Shown here: positions 50,601 through 63,541 of the stretch, in pieces
Layout: the number at the start of each line of letters is the position of its first letter
Position numbering within the stretch: the first letter of the stretch is position 1
Assembly (NCBI RefSeq): GCF_050436995.1
Contig: NC_134755.1
Span: forward strand, 2,729,001-2,793,000
Direction of reading: 5' to 3'
Length of the DNA stretch: 64,000 bases
Source of the DNA: Anticarsia gemmatalis
Taxonomy: Eukaryota; Arthropoda; Insecta; Lepidoptera; Erebidae
The notes under the pieces: generated by a model
Told to the model about the DNA's origin: nothing
Seen by the model: the letters and a program-made list of their open reading frames with translations, nothing else
Database searches by the model: none
Translations under genes and position numbers: made by a program

Positions 50601-50831
50601 ATTGACTGTTGGCGGGATTTATCAATAGCAATAGTTAATAACTGAATACTAAACTACATTTACAAAAGTAGCCCTTAGATTTTCATAATTTTGATGATCT
50701 GATATAAAATTAATAAAAAGGTACAGAGGATATACATATAAATACTTATATAAATTTGTATATTTACCAGAACTACAAAATGCTGAAGTGAATACAGCTG
50801 TAAGAACTAAGCAAGCTCCCAATAAATGCAT
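47621..50831 (-). CDS. Secreted LDLa-like Cys-module protein, paralogue A
   Basis: Exons in transcript order: 50831-50768, 50549-49674, 49567-48959, 48751-48206, 48133-48024, 47827-47621. The total is 2412 nt = 803 aa plus stop, with intron phases 1,1,1,1,0. Signal peptide MHLLGACLVLTAVFTSAFCS. An in-frame ATG at 50858 adds nine residues, but its context is poorer. The body is largely helical and Lys-rich. Three LDLa-like modules lie at about 262-312, 470-515 and 650-697. Each has C-x10-C-x(11-14)-C-[DN]-G-x2-D-C-x8-C and lacks the normal third LDLa Cys. Modules 2 and 3 follow a constant CxCx4Cx4Cx3Cx3C block. Exon 5 has CRGHH; the C-terminus is helical and ends TLKHCRN. I do not recognise a named family. 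The neighbouring gene upstream is its tandem paralogue. Confidence 0.88.
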
Positions 50832-50903
50832 TTCTTTGTGTTGTACGAAGAAATGCATTGAATCGAAGCTTCTCGAGGTGACCCCTTAAACTAAATATAC
50901 GTG

Positions 50904-50911
50904 TTTATATA
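50904..50911 (-). promoter_or_regulatory. Candidate TATA box of paralogue A
   Basis: TATATAAA on the minus strand. A start about 30 nt downstream would fall near 50880, leaving only about 22 nt before the outer ATG (50858) and about 49 nt before the inner ATG (50831). The inner one also has the better -3 purine, which is why I chose it. Confidence 0.4.
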
Positions 50912-51539
50912 CTTACTAAAGAGGTAGTAAAAACAACCTATAACATTCAGAATGTAATTATTTTTAATGACTGTTTCGTTGGTTGTATTATATAATAATT
51001 ATTTTTAATATTTACACACCTCTGCCTAAGCCTTCGGGTTTATCAAGCGTGATGTATGCTATATTTACAGATATTAGTTTTTAAAACATAATAATTGAAA
51101 CCAATAAATTTTATAGGGAGCAGGTTTACTTTTTTTTTTCAAGTTTTTATTGAATATATGTTCGCTGCTATGCTTATTAAAAGACTAGCATTGCTTTACG
51201 CCATTACGGCATTACGCCATTTTGACCAGAGTATTTTAAATTTATACTCAAATAACAAAAAGTACATACATACATACATATTCAGACATGTTGAAAAATA
51301 ACTTAACAGTAATAAATCTGGGTTATGTCTTTGTCAAAAGATTCCAGTAGGCTTTTTTTGCGTCTTTACAACAATATGACCATACTAATTTGAAAGCGCT
51401 TTTATTACTATTAATTTTTGTCATTCATTGCTTATATAGAAAGGGGGCCACTTGGGAGGTTCTATGAAGGTACAAGGATTTCACTTTCTTTATTCTTTGC
51501 AAACTTAGTGAAACTCAGTAACAGTCTATTAAATATATT

Positions 51540-54500
51540 TTATTTTTTGCAAGACTTCAACATTTGCATCACCATGCCAGAGATTAGTTTCAGTTGTTGC
51601 AGTGCCTGATTCAAGTTGATCTTTTCATTACCTTTCATTGTTGTGTATGCGGTCACTAGGTCTTGAAGTATACTGCTCGCGATGTTTACTATCATTTTGT
51701 GATCAGGCCTTACAGCGGAACCCACAGATTTTAAGAATTCAATTGCCTGTAATCGTCAGTAAAAACTCATTCTATGTTGATTTCTTTACCAAACTAAGTA
51801 CCAGTTACTTACAGTCATACGGATTAGTGTCGGATAACGTACCAACTCCGTCATAAGATAATCGCTACTTATAAAGAAGTATAAAATTTGGCTATTACCT
51901 ACTATCGTCATATGAAGTCATCTCATTCTCATCTCATCAATTTTTAATGATAGGGTACCTACATGATAATTTTAACTCACCTTATCCCTCCAACCTATTA
52001 GAGTCCCTCCTAATCCAGTGCCCTGAGTTTTTAAAGAACTCAATTTATTACTTAGTACGAGCAAGTGGTGGGTACGACAAATTTCTGGAAAATAATAATA
52101 TGTTTGAATACAAATAACAACATTTAGTAACACACGTTATTTGACGTTATAAACTTCAGCAGTTAACTTACCCTTACTGCAATCTTTTTCATCTTCTTCA
52201 TTGGAACAATCAGGTTTGCCGTTACAAACAGCTTGTAAAGGTACATACTCGTCAGTGGTGTTACATGAAAATTGAGCGAGCTCAGGTTCAACGAGACAAC
52301 GTGCGGTGCATTCTGGCGAACACCATAAGACCGCACAAGTATCATTCCTGCAGTAACATCCAGACGATGAAGTAACGTTCTCGTTCCCTGTGTGCGAACG
52401 CTTCAAAGCATCAATCATTTTTTCATTTAACAAAAGCAGGACGTCATGCGTCTTATCCAACTTTTCCATATTCGAAGTTTTTTCCATCGTATCCTCATAA
52501 ATATCGACTAAAGTTCTGAAATACTTGTTCCGAGTGGATACAATAGCTTTGGTATCTACATTCGGATCCGTCGATAGTTTTTGCAGAGTGTATACAAACT
52601 TAATTAAAGTGAAGATTTTTTTTCTACAGTATTCATATGCAGCAGCTGTTGATTTTGAAGATAATTCTTCCATCAAGAGATTGAAGAAGGAGTTCGCTTG
52701 ATATTTGAAGGCAAATGAAGCTACAACGCAAAAGGTATTGTTAGACTTAGTTACAGAGGCGACAGTTTATTTTATTTAGCTAAATCAAAGACTTACTTGG
52801 GGTACACGACTCTTCATCAGTTTTATCAATACAATCCAATTTACCATCACAAACCAAATCCAAAGAGATGCTTGTGTCACCACTAATCGACGCACATCCC
52901 CAATGATTCAGGCTATATTTCTGCCAGCATATAAGTTTACAACGAAAATCACAGTTATCTGATTTACAAACATCTCCATTACAAATGCACGAGGTTGGAG
53001 ACCAATCGCTAAAATCATAACCACTGTTTTTTAGTTCTTCTAATTGAAAGACTTCTGTATTTGGAAACGAGCTGGCTATGTCCCTCATTTGAACAACTTC
53101 AATATTTATACAAAGTGTTCCTTCCAATATGGACATTAATGAGCTTATAGCTGTGCCGAGCTGGTAAGTTTGATTCATGACACCGAAAATATTAGCATTC
53201 ATTTTTGATGGAGATACAAAGTACATGTAGCTTTTGTAGAATTCCCACTGCGCACTTAACATATCTCTCAAGTCTCCCTTGTAAAGTGAGAATAACTGGG
53301 ACGTGGGTAAACAGTCAATGGTAATTGATTTAGTTATGTCTTCTATCAGCTTGATCACTTCTTTCGTCTTGGCAGACGCTGAAATATAAGACATTTTATA
53401 TGGAATAAGAGGTACAGTTCCGACATAACGTCGTCATCTTACACAAAAATAAAACATAAAAACCAATTCACGTTGATCAGTAGTTCCTTTCTTGTATAGA
53501 TTTTATTGCATTGATAATATTATCTCGTTAATTAAAGTATCTCGTGTAAAAAAATTAGAAGAACTGATTAAATACCTTGACTCGTGCAGTTAATTTCATC
53601 TGTTCCGTTATAACAGTCAGTTACACCGTCGCATAACTTATCTACAGTTAGATTTATGTTATCTCCGCAGGAAAATGTTTGCAAGGCTTTTATACGACGA
53701 CATATACCTCCTACGATCTCATCACAAGCAGAAATAACTATAGTCTCCCTAAACTTTTGTTTAGGATGTAAATTACTTTTCTGGAAACGTGTTTCTATAT
53801 TGTACGTGTACTTAGTGTTATTTGCCACGGTGCCTTCGATGCGACGCGAATTTAATGCAGATTGTTTCTTTACTGACTGTTTAAATCCTTTTATGAGCAT
53901 CTTTTTGAAATTATCTGAAGAAGATCCCGGAATGTCAATCTTTTTAATTCTATTTTCGATCTTCTGTACATATTCATCTCTCGCTTTTTGAGTTTTAATC
54001 CCCTTTGAACGATCCGCCGCTATTTTTGCAAGGGTGTCTAGTTTGTTTTTGATTTTCTTAATAATTTCTTTCTTTGAGTTGTACTTTTTGGGTTTACTGG
54101 TTGACTTTTGATTCTTGTTTTCATTCTTTCTTCTAGGCGACAAGGTATTGACTTTGGGTTTTTTAGTAACACTGTTTTTCTTAGGTCGTTTTATTGTAAC
54201 ATCTTTCTTTGTCGATGTTGTCGTACCATTTTTCATGCTATCTTTCTTGTTACTATTTAATGGTATCACACCAGATACCGATTGTGTAACAGATGTCGTA
54301 CTTGCATCAGAGACCGTACTTGAAGCTGAGATCGTGCTTGCAGCAGATACCGCACTTGCAGAAGAGACCGTGTGTGTGTCAGATACCGTCGCATCAGATA
54401 GCTTGCTAGCATCAGGCACCATACTTGCAGATGAGACTGTGCCTGCATCAGTTCCTGTACTGTCTCCAGATATCCGTTTTGAATCAGACACGGAATTTGC

Positions 54501-55086
54501 ATCGGGTACTGTGCTCGCATCAGGTAACGTACTGGCATCAGATGCTGTACTTGCATCAGAGACTGTGCTTGCATCAGATACAGTACTTGCAACGGATACC
54601 GTAGCTGCGCTGGATACCGTAACTGCATCTCCTTTGGCAGCGTCAGACATCGTGCTCGCATCAGCTGCAGACTTCGAATCAGTAACCACGGTTGTGGGTA
54701 CAGAATGAGTTGTTGTATCAGAAATTCTTGTCACGTCGGAGATAGTCGTAGCCTCAGTATTATCAACGTTTGTTTCTTCCGCTTAAATGTTCATAATTGA
54801 GTCAATTAATGAGTATATGTTACAAAATATTCCAATTAACGATAGATTTGGTAATAAATTCTATAATAAGGACAGCACAGAATAGCTGCTCGTAAGTCAG
54901 GATCATAAGGTAAATCGTACCTGATCCGAAATATTCGAAGCATGTACCAACGATCCCATTTCACGGTCTATTTGCTTAGAAAACTTAAATTTACGACTAT
55001 AGAAATCAATATTAAATTATATTATATTTACCGGAGCTGTAATATCCTGAAGTTAACAAAACTAGAAGGAAAATAAAATCTTTCAT
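51540..55086 (-). CDS. Secreted LDLa-like Cys-module protein with mucin-like tract, paralogue B
   Basis: Exons in transcript order: 55086-55032, 54781-53576, 53378-52797, 52720-52172, 52084-51981, 51746-51540. The total is 2703 nt = 900 aa plus stop. Exon number, phases (1,1,1,1,0) and the 207-nt last exon match paralogue A. Signal peptide MKDFIFLLVLLTSGYYSS. Residues about 58-185 are a degenerate Ser/Thr/Ala/Asp/Val hexapeptide tract (ASTVSD-like), followed by a Lys/Asn/Pro-rich basic segment; A has neither. The three LDLa-like modules correspond one to one with A (for example CWQKYSLNHW is identical in both), again without the third LDLa Cys. Exon 5 has CRTHH and the C-terminus ends MLKSCKK. 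TTTATT at 51489 fits a minus-strand poly(A) signal 45 nt past the stop. Function unknown; likely extracellular. Confidence 0.88.
54280..54665 (-). repeat. 18-bp coding tandem repeat (ASTVSD-like) in paralogue B
   Basis: About twenty degenerate 18-bp units encode variants of Ala-Ser-Thr-Val-Ser-Asp, dense in potential O-glycosylation sites. The period keeps other frames open as well, which explains long shadow frames on both strands. Confidence 0.85.
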
Positions 55087-55746
55087 CTTGGTGTAGTATA
55101 TTTACCGACTCGTTTTGCCAATAATACCCATTTGGAATGAGTGTATGTTGCATAATGTTAATGGCTATGAGATATAAAATTAATCAGTGTTTTATTGGTT
55201 TTAGCACAACGATTAAAATGGGCGCATACATGGACTAGAAGTACTTAAATTGATTAACGATTAAAGCTTATATAATGCGTATAGTAATGAAAAACACGTT
55301 TAGGATTATTTAATTGGCTCTATTAGGTACCTATGTTTTAAGGATTTCAGCGTTGTGTTAATATGTGACCTTAGTTTTCTAAGTCCTGCTAAAGTTTTAG
55401 GTTTTTACTTTTTTACGTAGTGCGTAGGTTTCTTAACAACAGTAGCCCCACAGACTTGAGCTTGTTCTAGCTCTACGTCAAGTATTTATTCAAACGGTCT
55501 ACTGTGGTCAAAATATCCGTTACATGACAATTATTAAAGTATTTATAACAAGGAGTTAGTTACAATCAAAATGTAAATAAAACATATATCAAGTGGCAAC
55601 ACAGGCAATTACAACTGTCATTGATAATTTTACTTGACAGTTGACATTCAATAACATAACCTCAAAAGTTCACTTCCATCTGATTATATTTTGGTTTCCT
55701 AGTTTCTAGTTATCTGTGACTTATTTGTATCATATTAGAAGTAGAT

Positions 55747-56774
55747 ATGAATACTTCCATTATTAAACTAGCACAGGTTAGTTGTTTGACTTAAAAATCT
55801 AGCAAATTGAATGATTTTTTGGGTATTATTTTAATAACGTTTTTACTCTCGATTTTCATGTTTACAGTCTAGTTTGGGTACGGCAAGTATCATATCACAA
55901 TGCTCCCCAGTGTTGGCATCACAGCTGCACACTTCAGCTCCCCTCTGCAGGGTAGTGTCGGGAAAATACAGGATCACGAAGAAACGCGACAGACCGCTCA
56001 CTTATGAAATGGCAAACCCACCGCATTACATCGCTCACCGTAAATCATGGAACTCTTGGAATACATGTAAGTGTTACTGAATTATATAACGCATTTTAAA
56101 CCATATCTGTCCCACTGCTGGGCAAAGGCCTCGTCCCAAATGGGGAAGGGTTAGGCCTTGAGTTCACTACGCTGGCCAAGATAAATTTTTAGGCTTTACG
56201 AACACGAAACTATAGTTGTATTTACTTGATTTTTACAATAAATACCATTCTCTTATTTCTAGCAAACTTGAAGGATGGACTCCGTCGTTCTGAGACAGCT
56301 GTAGAAGATGAGTTTATCAGAAGATTCATGACTGGCACTTGGCATGGCCTTGTTTGTAGTGAGGTAAGATTACAACAGCTCATATTCTTCTTCAAAATCC
56401 ATGTTAGTAAAAATTTTAAAATTGTGATAATATTATTGTCAGTTCAAAACATAATGTCAACTGCTAATCATTTAGTGGCAGAATGGATTTTGACAGTTTT
56501 TCTTTATGCTTGTTTCAATTATCATCATATCCTAAATCAAATACATTAGATTCAATTGATAATGTATTTGTCTGTTATATTTCAGGTGATTATTAAGCGT
56601 CAGTTCAATCACATTAGAGTGGCGGCAATCATCAGGCGCGCAGTGTCGCCTACTAAAATGTACTTCCTTCTTGGCTACACTGAGGAACTATTGGCCAACT
56701 GGTTGCAATGTCCTGTCACACTAGAGCTCCAGACTGTTGACAGCTTCAAAGATGTCGTGTTCAAGTATATTTAA
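55747..56774 (+). CDS. mRpS24: Mitochondrial small ribosomal subunit protein mS24 (MRPS24)
   Basis: Component of the mitochondrial ribosomal small subunit. Exons: 55747-55776, 55868-56066, 56263-56363, 56586-56774, totalling 519 nt = 172 aa plus stop with matching phases. The N-terminus is a mitochondrial-targeting type sequence without acidic residues. Family signatures include RPLTYEMANPPHYIAHRKSW, NSWNTSNL, EDEFIRRFMTGTWHGL, RRAVSPTKMYFLLGYTEELL and CPVTLELQTV, ending VVFKYI. Length is normal for the family. AATAAA at 56863 and 56877 are close poly(A) signals. It lies head-to-head with paralogue B, 660 bp apart. Confidence 0.95.
56100..56185 (+). repeat. Dispersed repeat, CCACTGCTGGGCAAAGGCCTC type
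   Basis: TGTCCCACTGCTGGGCAAAG, GGGTTAGGCCTTGAG and CACTACGCTGGCCAAG, inside intron 2 of mRpS24. Confidence 0.65.
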
Positions 56775-56882
56775 TCTGTTAATTCTATTGTAGTGTAATT
56801 TAGCTTTATGAAAATCTATGTAAATAGAACTTAGTAATTGATTGATGTTTGGGGTTGTCTTAAATAAAAGGCAAGCAATAAA

Positions 56883-59514
56883 ATTCATCTTATAATTTTT
56901 GATTCCTTCAAATATACATAATGTATCAACAAACAGAACAGCGAGACGCGGGCCGCGCGGCCGCACATACACAACAACTGCCACACATCGCACACACACA
57001 TGCGCACGCGCACATCACCGCTCCAACACTGATCGAGCCGCGACCGAACTTCTGCACATACGCTTTGTACTTTTATAGATCTTTTTACACTTAACGCGAA
57101 CAAAACACCGATTGATTTTGTGATTATTTCTGTAGTTTTGAAATATAACTCTGCCTGTGTTCAAAACTACCGTCAATAAGGTTCGTTCGTAACAGTGTTC
57201 ATTCACAAATCCAAGCGGTGTTCGTTTCTAAAACTGAGAGTACATGTAACATTCCATTTTCATAAGACAATTTCTCTAATTTTTCTCATAAATGCCTATG
57301 GTGTCTCTCTCAGGTAAATTTGTATTGTCTATCACAGTGTCGTAAAGCATTTGTCCTTACATACTAGTGAGTTAAACATTGCGATCTTATCATTAAATCA
57401 CCATAAAACACATTTTGTAAACTTGTTAAGGTGCTTCAGAAAATATTTCTTCATTATCATGATATTATTTTTTAAAGTCTCAAACAGTCTTTCATATTGA
57501 GCTAATTCGGTGCCTGTGGAATGTCTGTCGAGAATCGAGATACACGTTTGTAATAGTGAAGACGAACAAGGCTAACGGTGACTGTTCCGTGGCTGTCTGT
57601 TGGTTCTCAGTGTGCGCAGAAGTCCAAACGGCTGACATTATGCGACGGCTCGCTCGTTGTTTAGCATTAATTGTTATCGAAATTACATATTTACAAATTA
57701 AATATACACACAACATGAAGGCTTCTCGTGGTTAATTCGAATCACTATCCAAAACTTTAGCGGCATCGTTGAAGCTTCCCGACCCGGCCACGTTAACAAT
57801 ATTCAATAATATTCATATAAACACGGAAGCCTGAATATTTACATGATGAAACATGAACATATAATACAGATATGTACAAATTATAATGATTCCAAAAGGA
57901 ATAAACGTTGGTGACAAGGTGAGATATTTAAAACACGATCAAACACGACAAGTACTGGGATGTTTCAACGACGCGAACAAAAAGTGAGTTTCACAATTTT
58001 GGATGGCATCAGTTTTAGTAAATTAACAAATTTAATATACCTATAGTGGAATATAACAAATGTAATGTGCGATATAAATTCCTATTTCAACGCTACACAC
58101 TGCTAAAACTATTAAGTAAAAATGTCCATCAAAATTCTATTAAAAATAAAGAGATCATATATGTTCTACAAATAAGATAAACTTGTTGCAATAAAGCTCT
58201 AGATTATTCATAAGCGATACTTACGCATCGTGCTTGTGTTCTGTTGGTTTGTTTGAATACTGTATAACTGTAACTCATGTGACAGAGTGACTCGTGAGTA
58301 CCGCGCGTAAGTATTACTCACTATTATGAATCATGTAAAGCCAAATCTTAGAAGTTAACGTTTGTGTCTATTGTAATATTACTATTATTCCGAGTTCGAC
58401 TGATTGCAGCTATGTTATATTATGCTTCATAAGATATTGTATAATTACTGACAACACGGTAAATGCAAAAATACTCACTACATTTTAAACATCTAAACGT
58501 GATATTTTTGAGATGGAAAAACATTGGATCGATCCGAATACTTGTGTTAACTTAAATTTAACATTTGAAATCGTAGAGTGACGAAGGCAAATTGGAAAAC
58601 GGACGTTGAAGTGGCGCCCGGGCTCAGTGTAAATAGTTATTATATTAACTTTAGACTTATTGTAGGAATCTCTGCGTTTGTGCTCGCCGCGCCGGGCCCG
58701 CCTCAACGTCCCACTCACAACACTCTTATATATCTACTACAATATAATTTACACCAGTACTAGAACAAGATCACCATGATATGATTTTAAAATCTACTGT
58801 ACTTAGAAAAATTATACAGCGTCAGTAGTAAAATTTGATTCGTATAAAACTTCATTTTAACTCCATTTATCCTAAAAGTAATAATTCAATATACCCTTTT
58901 TATGATTTGGCTTAATTTTCCTTCACAATACATCAGATAGATTACAAGAGAGACGTATCCCTATCACAATCGCATTAGTAACATTAAAAATTAAATACAA
59001 CAGCACCTGTCGTTTGATATACATAATAATAATATAATATACTGAATAAAAAATATTCAAAATCAATCATTCGATATAAATAATTCCGATGGAGATGACA
59101 AAAATAAGCGTAGATACAACTATGCAGTGGTCCAAATAGTTTACCTTTACTATATATATAGGTGATTCGATTTGTTGTAAATATCACTAGGTATTCCGAT
59201 GAAACAAGTAACGCTTCACAACGAGGCATCTCTGTACATGTCTGCACGATCAGCACAATGCACACGCCACTCACTCCAACATTTGTACTACGCCAGTATG
59301 CTATACCCGCTACACACTACATACATGACATGCAGGCCCGCCGTCGGACGCCTCCCGACACCGCCCACAACGAAACTTACTACTACTACCAAATAAAATG
59401 CATCTACGGACGTTTCGCGAATTTAACGAACCTCACGCAACAACTTCACCAAATACTGAACGTGTTTTGACAAAATCAAACCGAGCCTTAAAAGCTAAAG
59501 AGAAATAATTTGTG
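56883..59514. other. Non-coding region between mRpS24 and the probable twin 3' UTR
   Basis: No supportable coding exon. Contains a CA-rich GC patch at 56.94-57.06 kb and minus-strand TGTANATA words at 57688-57695, 57836-57843 and 57871-57878. It may be a distal extension of the twin 3' UTR or intergenic. Confidence 0.4.
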
Positions 59515-61962
59515 AAACAAAGATACTTTATTCAAATGTGGAGGAGGTACTCGATCGTCACATAATATAACCTAATTAAATCTAAGAGGAGGCGTCCGGT
59601 GGCGACTGGCCGCGGAAGGAGACCATTCGTAAAAAGAACTCAAGACTTACACTAAGCTAAACAACGCTCCACTTACATACGCAGACAGACGTCTAAAACT
59701 CACGGGGGACAGGTAGAAGGAGGGGGAGGGTCACAGAGGGGGAGGCTGAGGGAATACTTCTCGCTGAGTAGTTTGTTGGTACACTCGATGCCAAATTAAC
59801 CTAACACCGACATTCGCCGGCTTTGTTCAACGCCGACACCGCACGACTGTACCGCGACAACGGAACCGAACGTCATCGAGTCTACTATACTTAGCAAATG
59901 CCGTCTAATACCTAAACCACTTAACACTTATCGATCAGTGAGACAGCCTGAGAAGACAAGAAGTTTACGTAACACTGGAGACTTGGGATGTAGCGAACCA
60001 ATTGAATGAAAACGACTGTGTGTACCATCTCCTTGCGAAGACACGAATGAGCTATAAGAAATCCTATTGAAACAGACGCAGGTGTTCCCGTGGGCTCGGC
60101 ACCTGCGGACGAAGGCACTCGGCAGACACGCCCGACTCTACGTACATGTCTTTATAATCACCTCTATTAATAAGTATATATTCTTCTGCAGTTTTACATC
60201 AAACTTCTTGTTAGACTGTGTATTAGACCCGCAACGACTAACACAAATAAAATAGAACAAACCTAACCATCACAATGTGTACATTGTTCGTGTAGATGAC
60301 ACGCTCACGTGACAGAGGCTCACGTCTGTATTACACAATTAACTAATGATACGACACCCTATCACACGTTATCACTTAAGATATTCATCATTTATTGCAC
60401 ACACGTGATGTCACTTCATAGGCAGTGTTAGATTCAACAATGGTCTCTCTATAAAACTTTATAATAGATAATTAAGTATCAAAAATAATTCTATTACATT
60501 ATTAAAGATTTATGATAGCTATGTTACAAACCCGGCCGCGTATAGTACCAACTAAATCGCGCTTTGTATACGACGAGTGCACCGGCCTTCTTAACAACTT
60601 GCAAGCAATAACATCTTCTATAACTAATGTTGACATTGTCTATATATCTATTTTCTATAAGATCATAAATAAGAACTATATCGATATCATCACTATAAGA
60701 GGTCTATGGGGGGGATATTTATAAGGCATTTTGCAAGTTGTGTAGATGACCGGTTGTAAGTTAGCTCGTGCACACCCAACAACACTATTTACAGCGTTGG
60801 CACACGACAAGTAAACAAACTAGTTGAGTGCTAAGTATAAAGCGACGTCTAAACACAGAACATACAGTCTCACTGATCCCACAACACGAGTACAACACGC
60901 CGAGCACCGGCGACTGATCGCCCGACTGATCGCTCGACCGGTCGGTCAATCGCCGGCACTCGCCACCCACACAATCACGTACATTGCATAATTATCCCAG
61001 AATAAAAAATATCATCTAAATAATATACAGTGGAGGAATTTAGATCACTAATTGGTAAATGGACGTTTGTAACACACACATCGATAAGGAAGTACGTGTT
61101 AAAATTATATTCTTAATAGACCGAAACAACCCTTAAAAAGAGTAACAATTTTAAATTCCTAGCGATGTCAGAGAGTGCGACATTGAGTTAGATAAAGACA
61201 GACAAACCGACATAGACTAATAGAGATGTAAGTACATGACTAGTCAAAGGTAGTTGTAAAATTTAAACAAATTATTATATTTACATTGAACGAGCTGAGA
61301 CACGTGACACGTCCAAAATCGTAACAACTTGTTATTGGTAAAACATTTCGGAGATTGATAACGCTGCAAAATTTTGGAGTTAAAAAAGGAGAGTAGTAAG
61401 TATGAATAAGACTGTGCTATACAATTTAGTAGGTGACTATTTGTTATTCTCGACTATGCTATAAGTGTACTGTTGCCATGCCGCGACTATTATTACTTTC
61501 CCCAGACATCGTTTATGTACTTTGCATTGTATTCCTCAACTGTATAATATATTACATCGCAAAACTAAGCGTAAAATGGTTGTCGTAATCGACTGAAAAA
61601 ATATTTATCTTTATGATTTCTATTACAATTTTATTGACACAATAAGCGTAGGTATCAATTTAGTTCATTCATATTTTATTGAATCGATATTTAAAATTAC
61701 AACTATATAATTTTAATCAGATTCGTTATAAACAATTGCACTCAATTTCGCCACACACTAAACTAACATACATAATCACTGCCAGAACATTTCTTTTTAT
61801 TGTAATCAGGTTAAACTTTCATGCATTTAACTAGTATAATACTACACTACGGCCCGTTATCTGTTCACTGAAACATAAACTTTAACTACTGTTTGAACTA
61901 CGAGTTTAGAATGAAAGTGCGGAACGGTTGTTCGCATGTACCGCTCGATACGTCGCGCACTC

Positions 61963-61991
61963 CAACATAGAAACGAATCATTTCTATGTTG
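61963..61991. repeat. 11-bp perfect hairpin
   Basis: CAACATAGAAA, 7-nt loop, TTTCTATGTTG. Confidence 0.6.
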
Positions 61992-63518
61992 AAGTAACAA
62001 GTTGGCGGTGTTTCTATAGCAGGTTCTGTCAACTTTGTTCCCGTAAGATGGCGCTGTGAGACAATCCACAATCAAATATGTAAACACAACGTATTCACAG
62101 CGCGTGTTCGCAACAACGTGCGAGTCTATGTTCGTTCGATGAGCACTTGTGCGGACACGCGCTATACATTTGTTAAGTAACATATTATTATTAGTACTCA
62201 GTTTATTCCCTGTACGATAGTCATAGTGCCATTACCCTGATATCTATAGTCAAATTCCAAATAAAAACAAAATTCTTACATGATTCACAAACACCATCTA
62301 CGTAGACCTTTCCAGACCCGTACAGTACAATTAATTAAAATATATTCCGCGCTCTCATTTAAACAACTAGATCTAATTTGATTTATCTAACTTGTCCAAC
62401 TGTCGCCTATAACATTGAGCAAAAAAAATTACATTGTCAACAGAAATAAAACATTGTACTAGGTGTACTAACAGTCCAGTGAAGAGAGAACGACGTTCGG
62501 TATCAACACGCAACGGTATACAAAATACATTTGAAACTATAACTAAATAGAGTCGACTCGCTGAGACGGATTGTGTCTATGTTACAACAAAAATAAGTTT
62601 CAAACACTCTATGAGATGGATATTTTAATAAGTACTTAAGACTAAGTTATTTGTACATAAACGATTCATAAGCTAGTTATTGATATTTGTATATGGTTGG
62701 TGTTCTTGGATTATTACGACTACAGAAAATAATAACGGAGTATATTGTAGGTTTATCGCGGTTCTTTGCAATACTTCTATAAGAAATATTGTGGCGTACC
62801 GCGACTGTATAACACTGAACCGTACTACGACACAGGACTCGAACAAATTTGTTACGAATAATATTGATTTAAAGGTTGGTCAAGTAAATTTTATTTTACT
62901 AGAGATGAAGAGAAATCGAATGCAAGTTGTTGCTAAATATTCCATGAGCCTAATCATAAAATGATAATGTGGCAAATACATGTTATTAATCAGTAACTAG
63001 GTCGACTGAAAATCATTAGTAAATCTTCGAGTTAGAGAAAACCGACAAACAATGTGAGCCAAAATATGGTCGATTACTATATTACTATTTTTCCAATAAG
63101 TTCGATCCTGTGTCGCAAAACAAACCACTATTGCAACTCGTAAACGACGTAAACGTTGTTAAAATGGGAGGATCAATTATTTGTAACGCGATATTAAATA
63201 GGGGATTATAATATAAAAGCATATTATGTGGATATCATATACAGGTAATAACTATTGTAATATATTAAAGCTTATTTTTATCAAAACCTTTATGACTACG
63301 TAATGAGAGTAACTAAGTCACAGGATTATTTAGTCATAAAGGATCAATCACTATAGTATGTCGTTCGCTTCGTTTGCAAGCTGTACTAGTAGTAGGTTTT
63401 TCAAACTGAGGACTGTGGGGCTGTACTGTCAATTGTCCCTTTATTATTTTTGTCCTCGTTGGAGTAGGCTAGGGTACCGATTGGTGTACAGCCTCGTGGT
63501 CCTGAGTCGCAGGTCCAG

Positions 63519-63541
63519 GTGTGTGTGTGTGTGTGTGTGTG
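63519..63541. repeat. (GT)n microsatellite
   Basis: About eleven GT units immediately 3' of the twin stop region, adjacent to a GC-rich run at 63.58-63.63 kb. Confidence 0.9.

Noticed and set aside
54280..54665. CRISPR-like or satellite array
   Set aside because: The 18-bp units are contiguous without spacers and in a coding frame with splice support, in a eukaryotic genome.
54115..54708. 197-aa plus-strand open frame opposite paralogue B
   Set aside because: It is kept open by the 18-bp repeat. The minus-strand frame has the signal peptide, splice sites and homology to paralogue A.
56721..57206. Overlapping minus-strand open frames downstream of mRpS24
   Set aside because: Three mutually overlapping frames across a GC-rich CA-repeat patch, with no homology signal and no exon structure.
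59162..59470. 102-aa plus-strand open frame
   Set aside because: Second overlapping frame in the same strand, no recognisable domain, and it lies in the probable twin 3' UTR.
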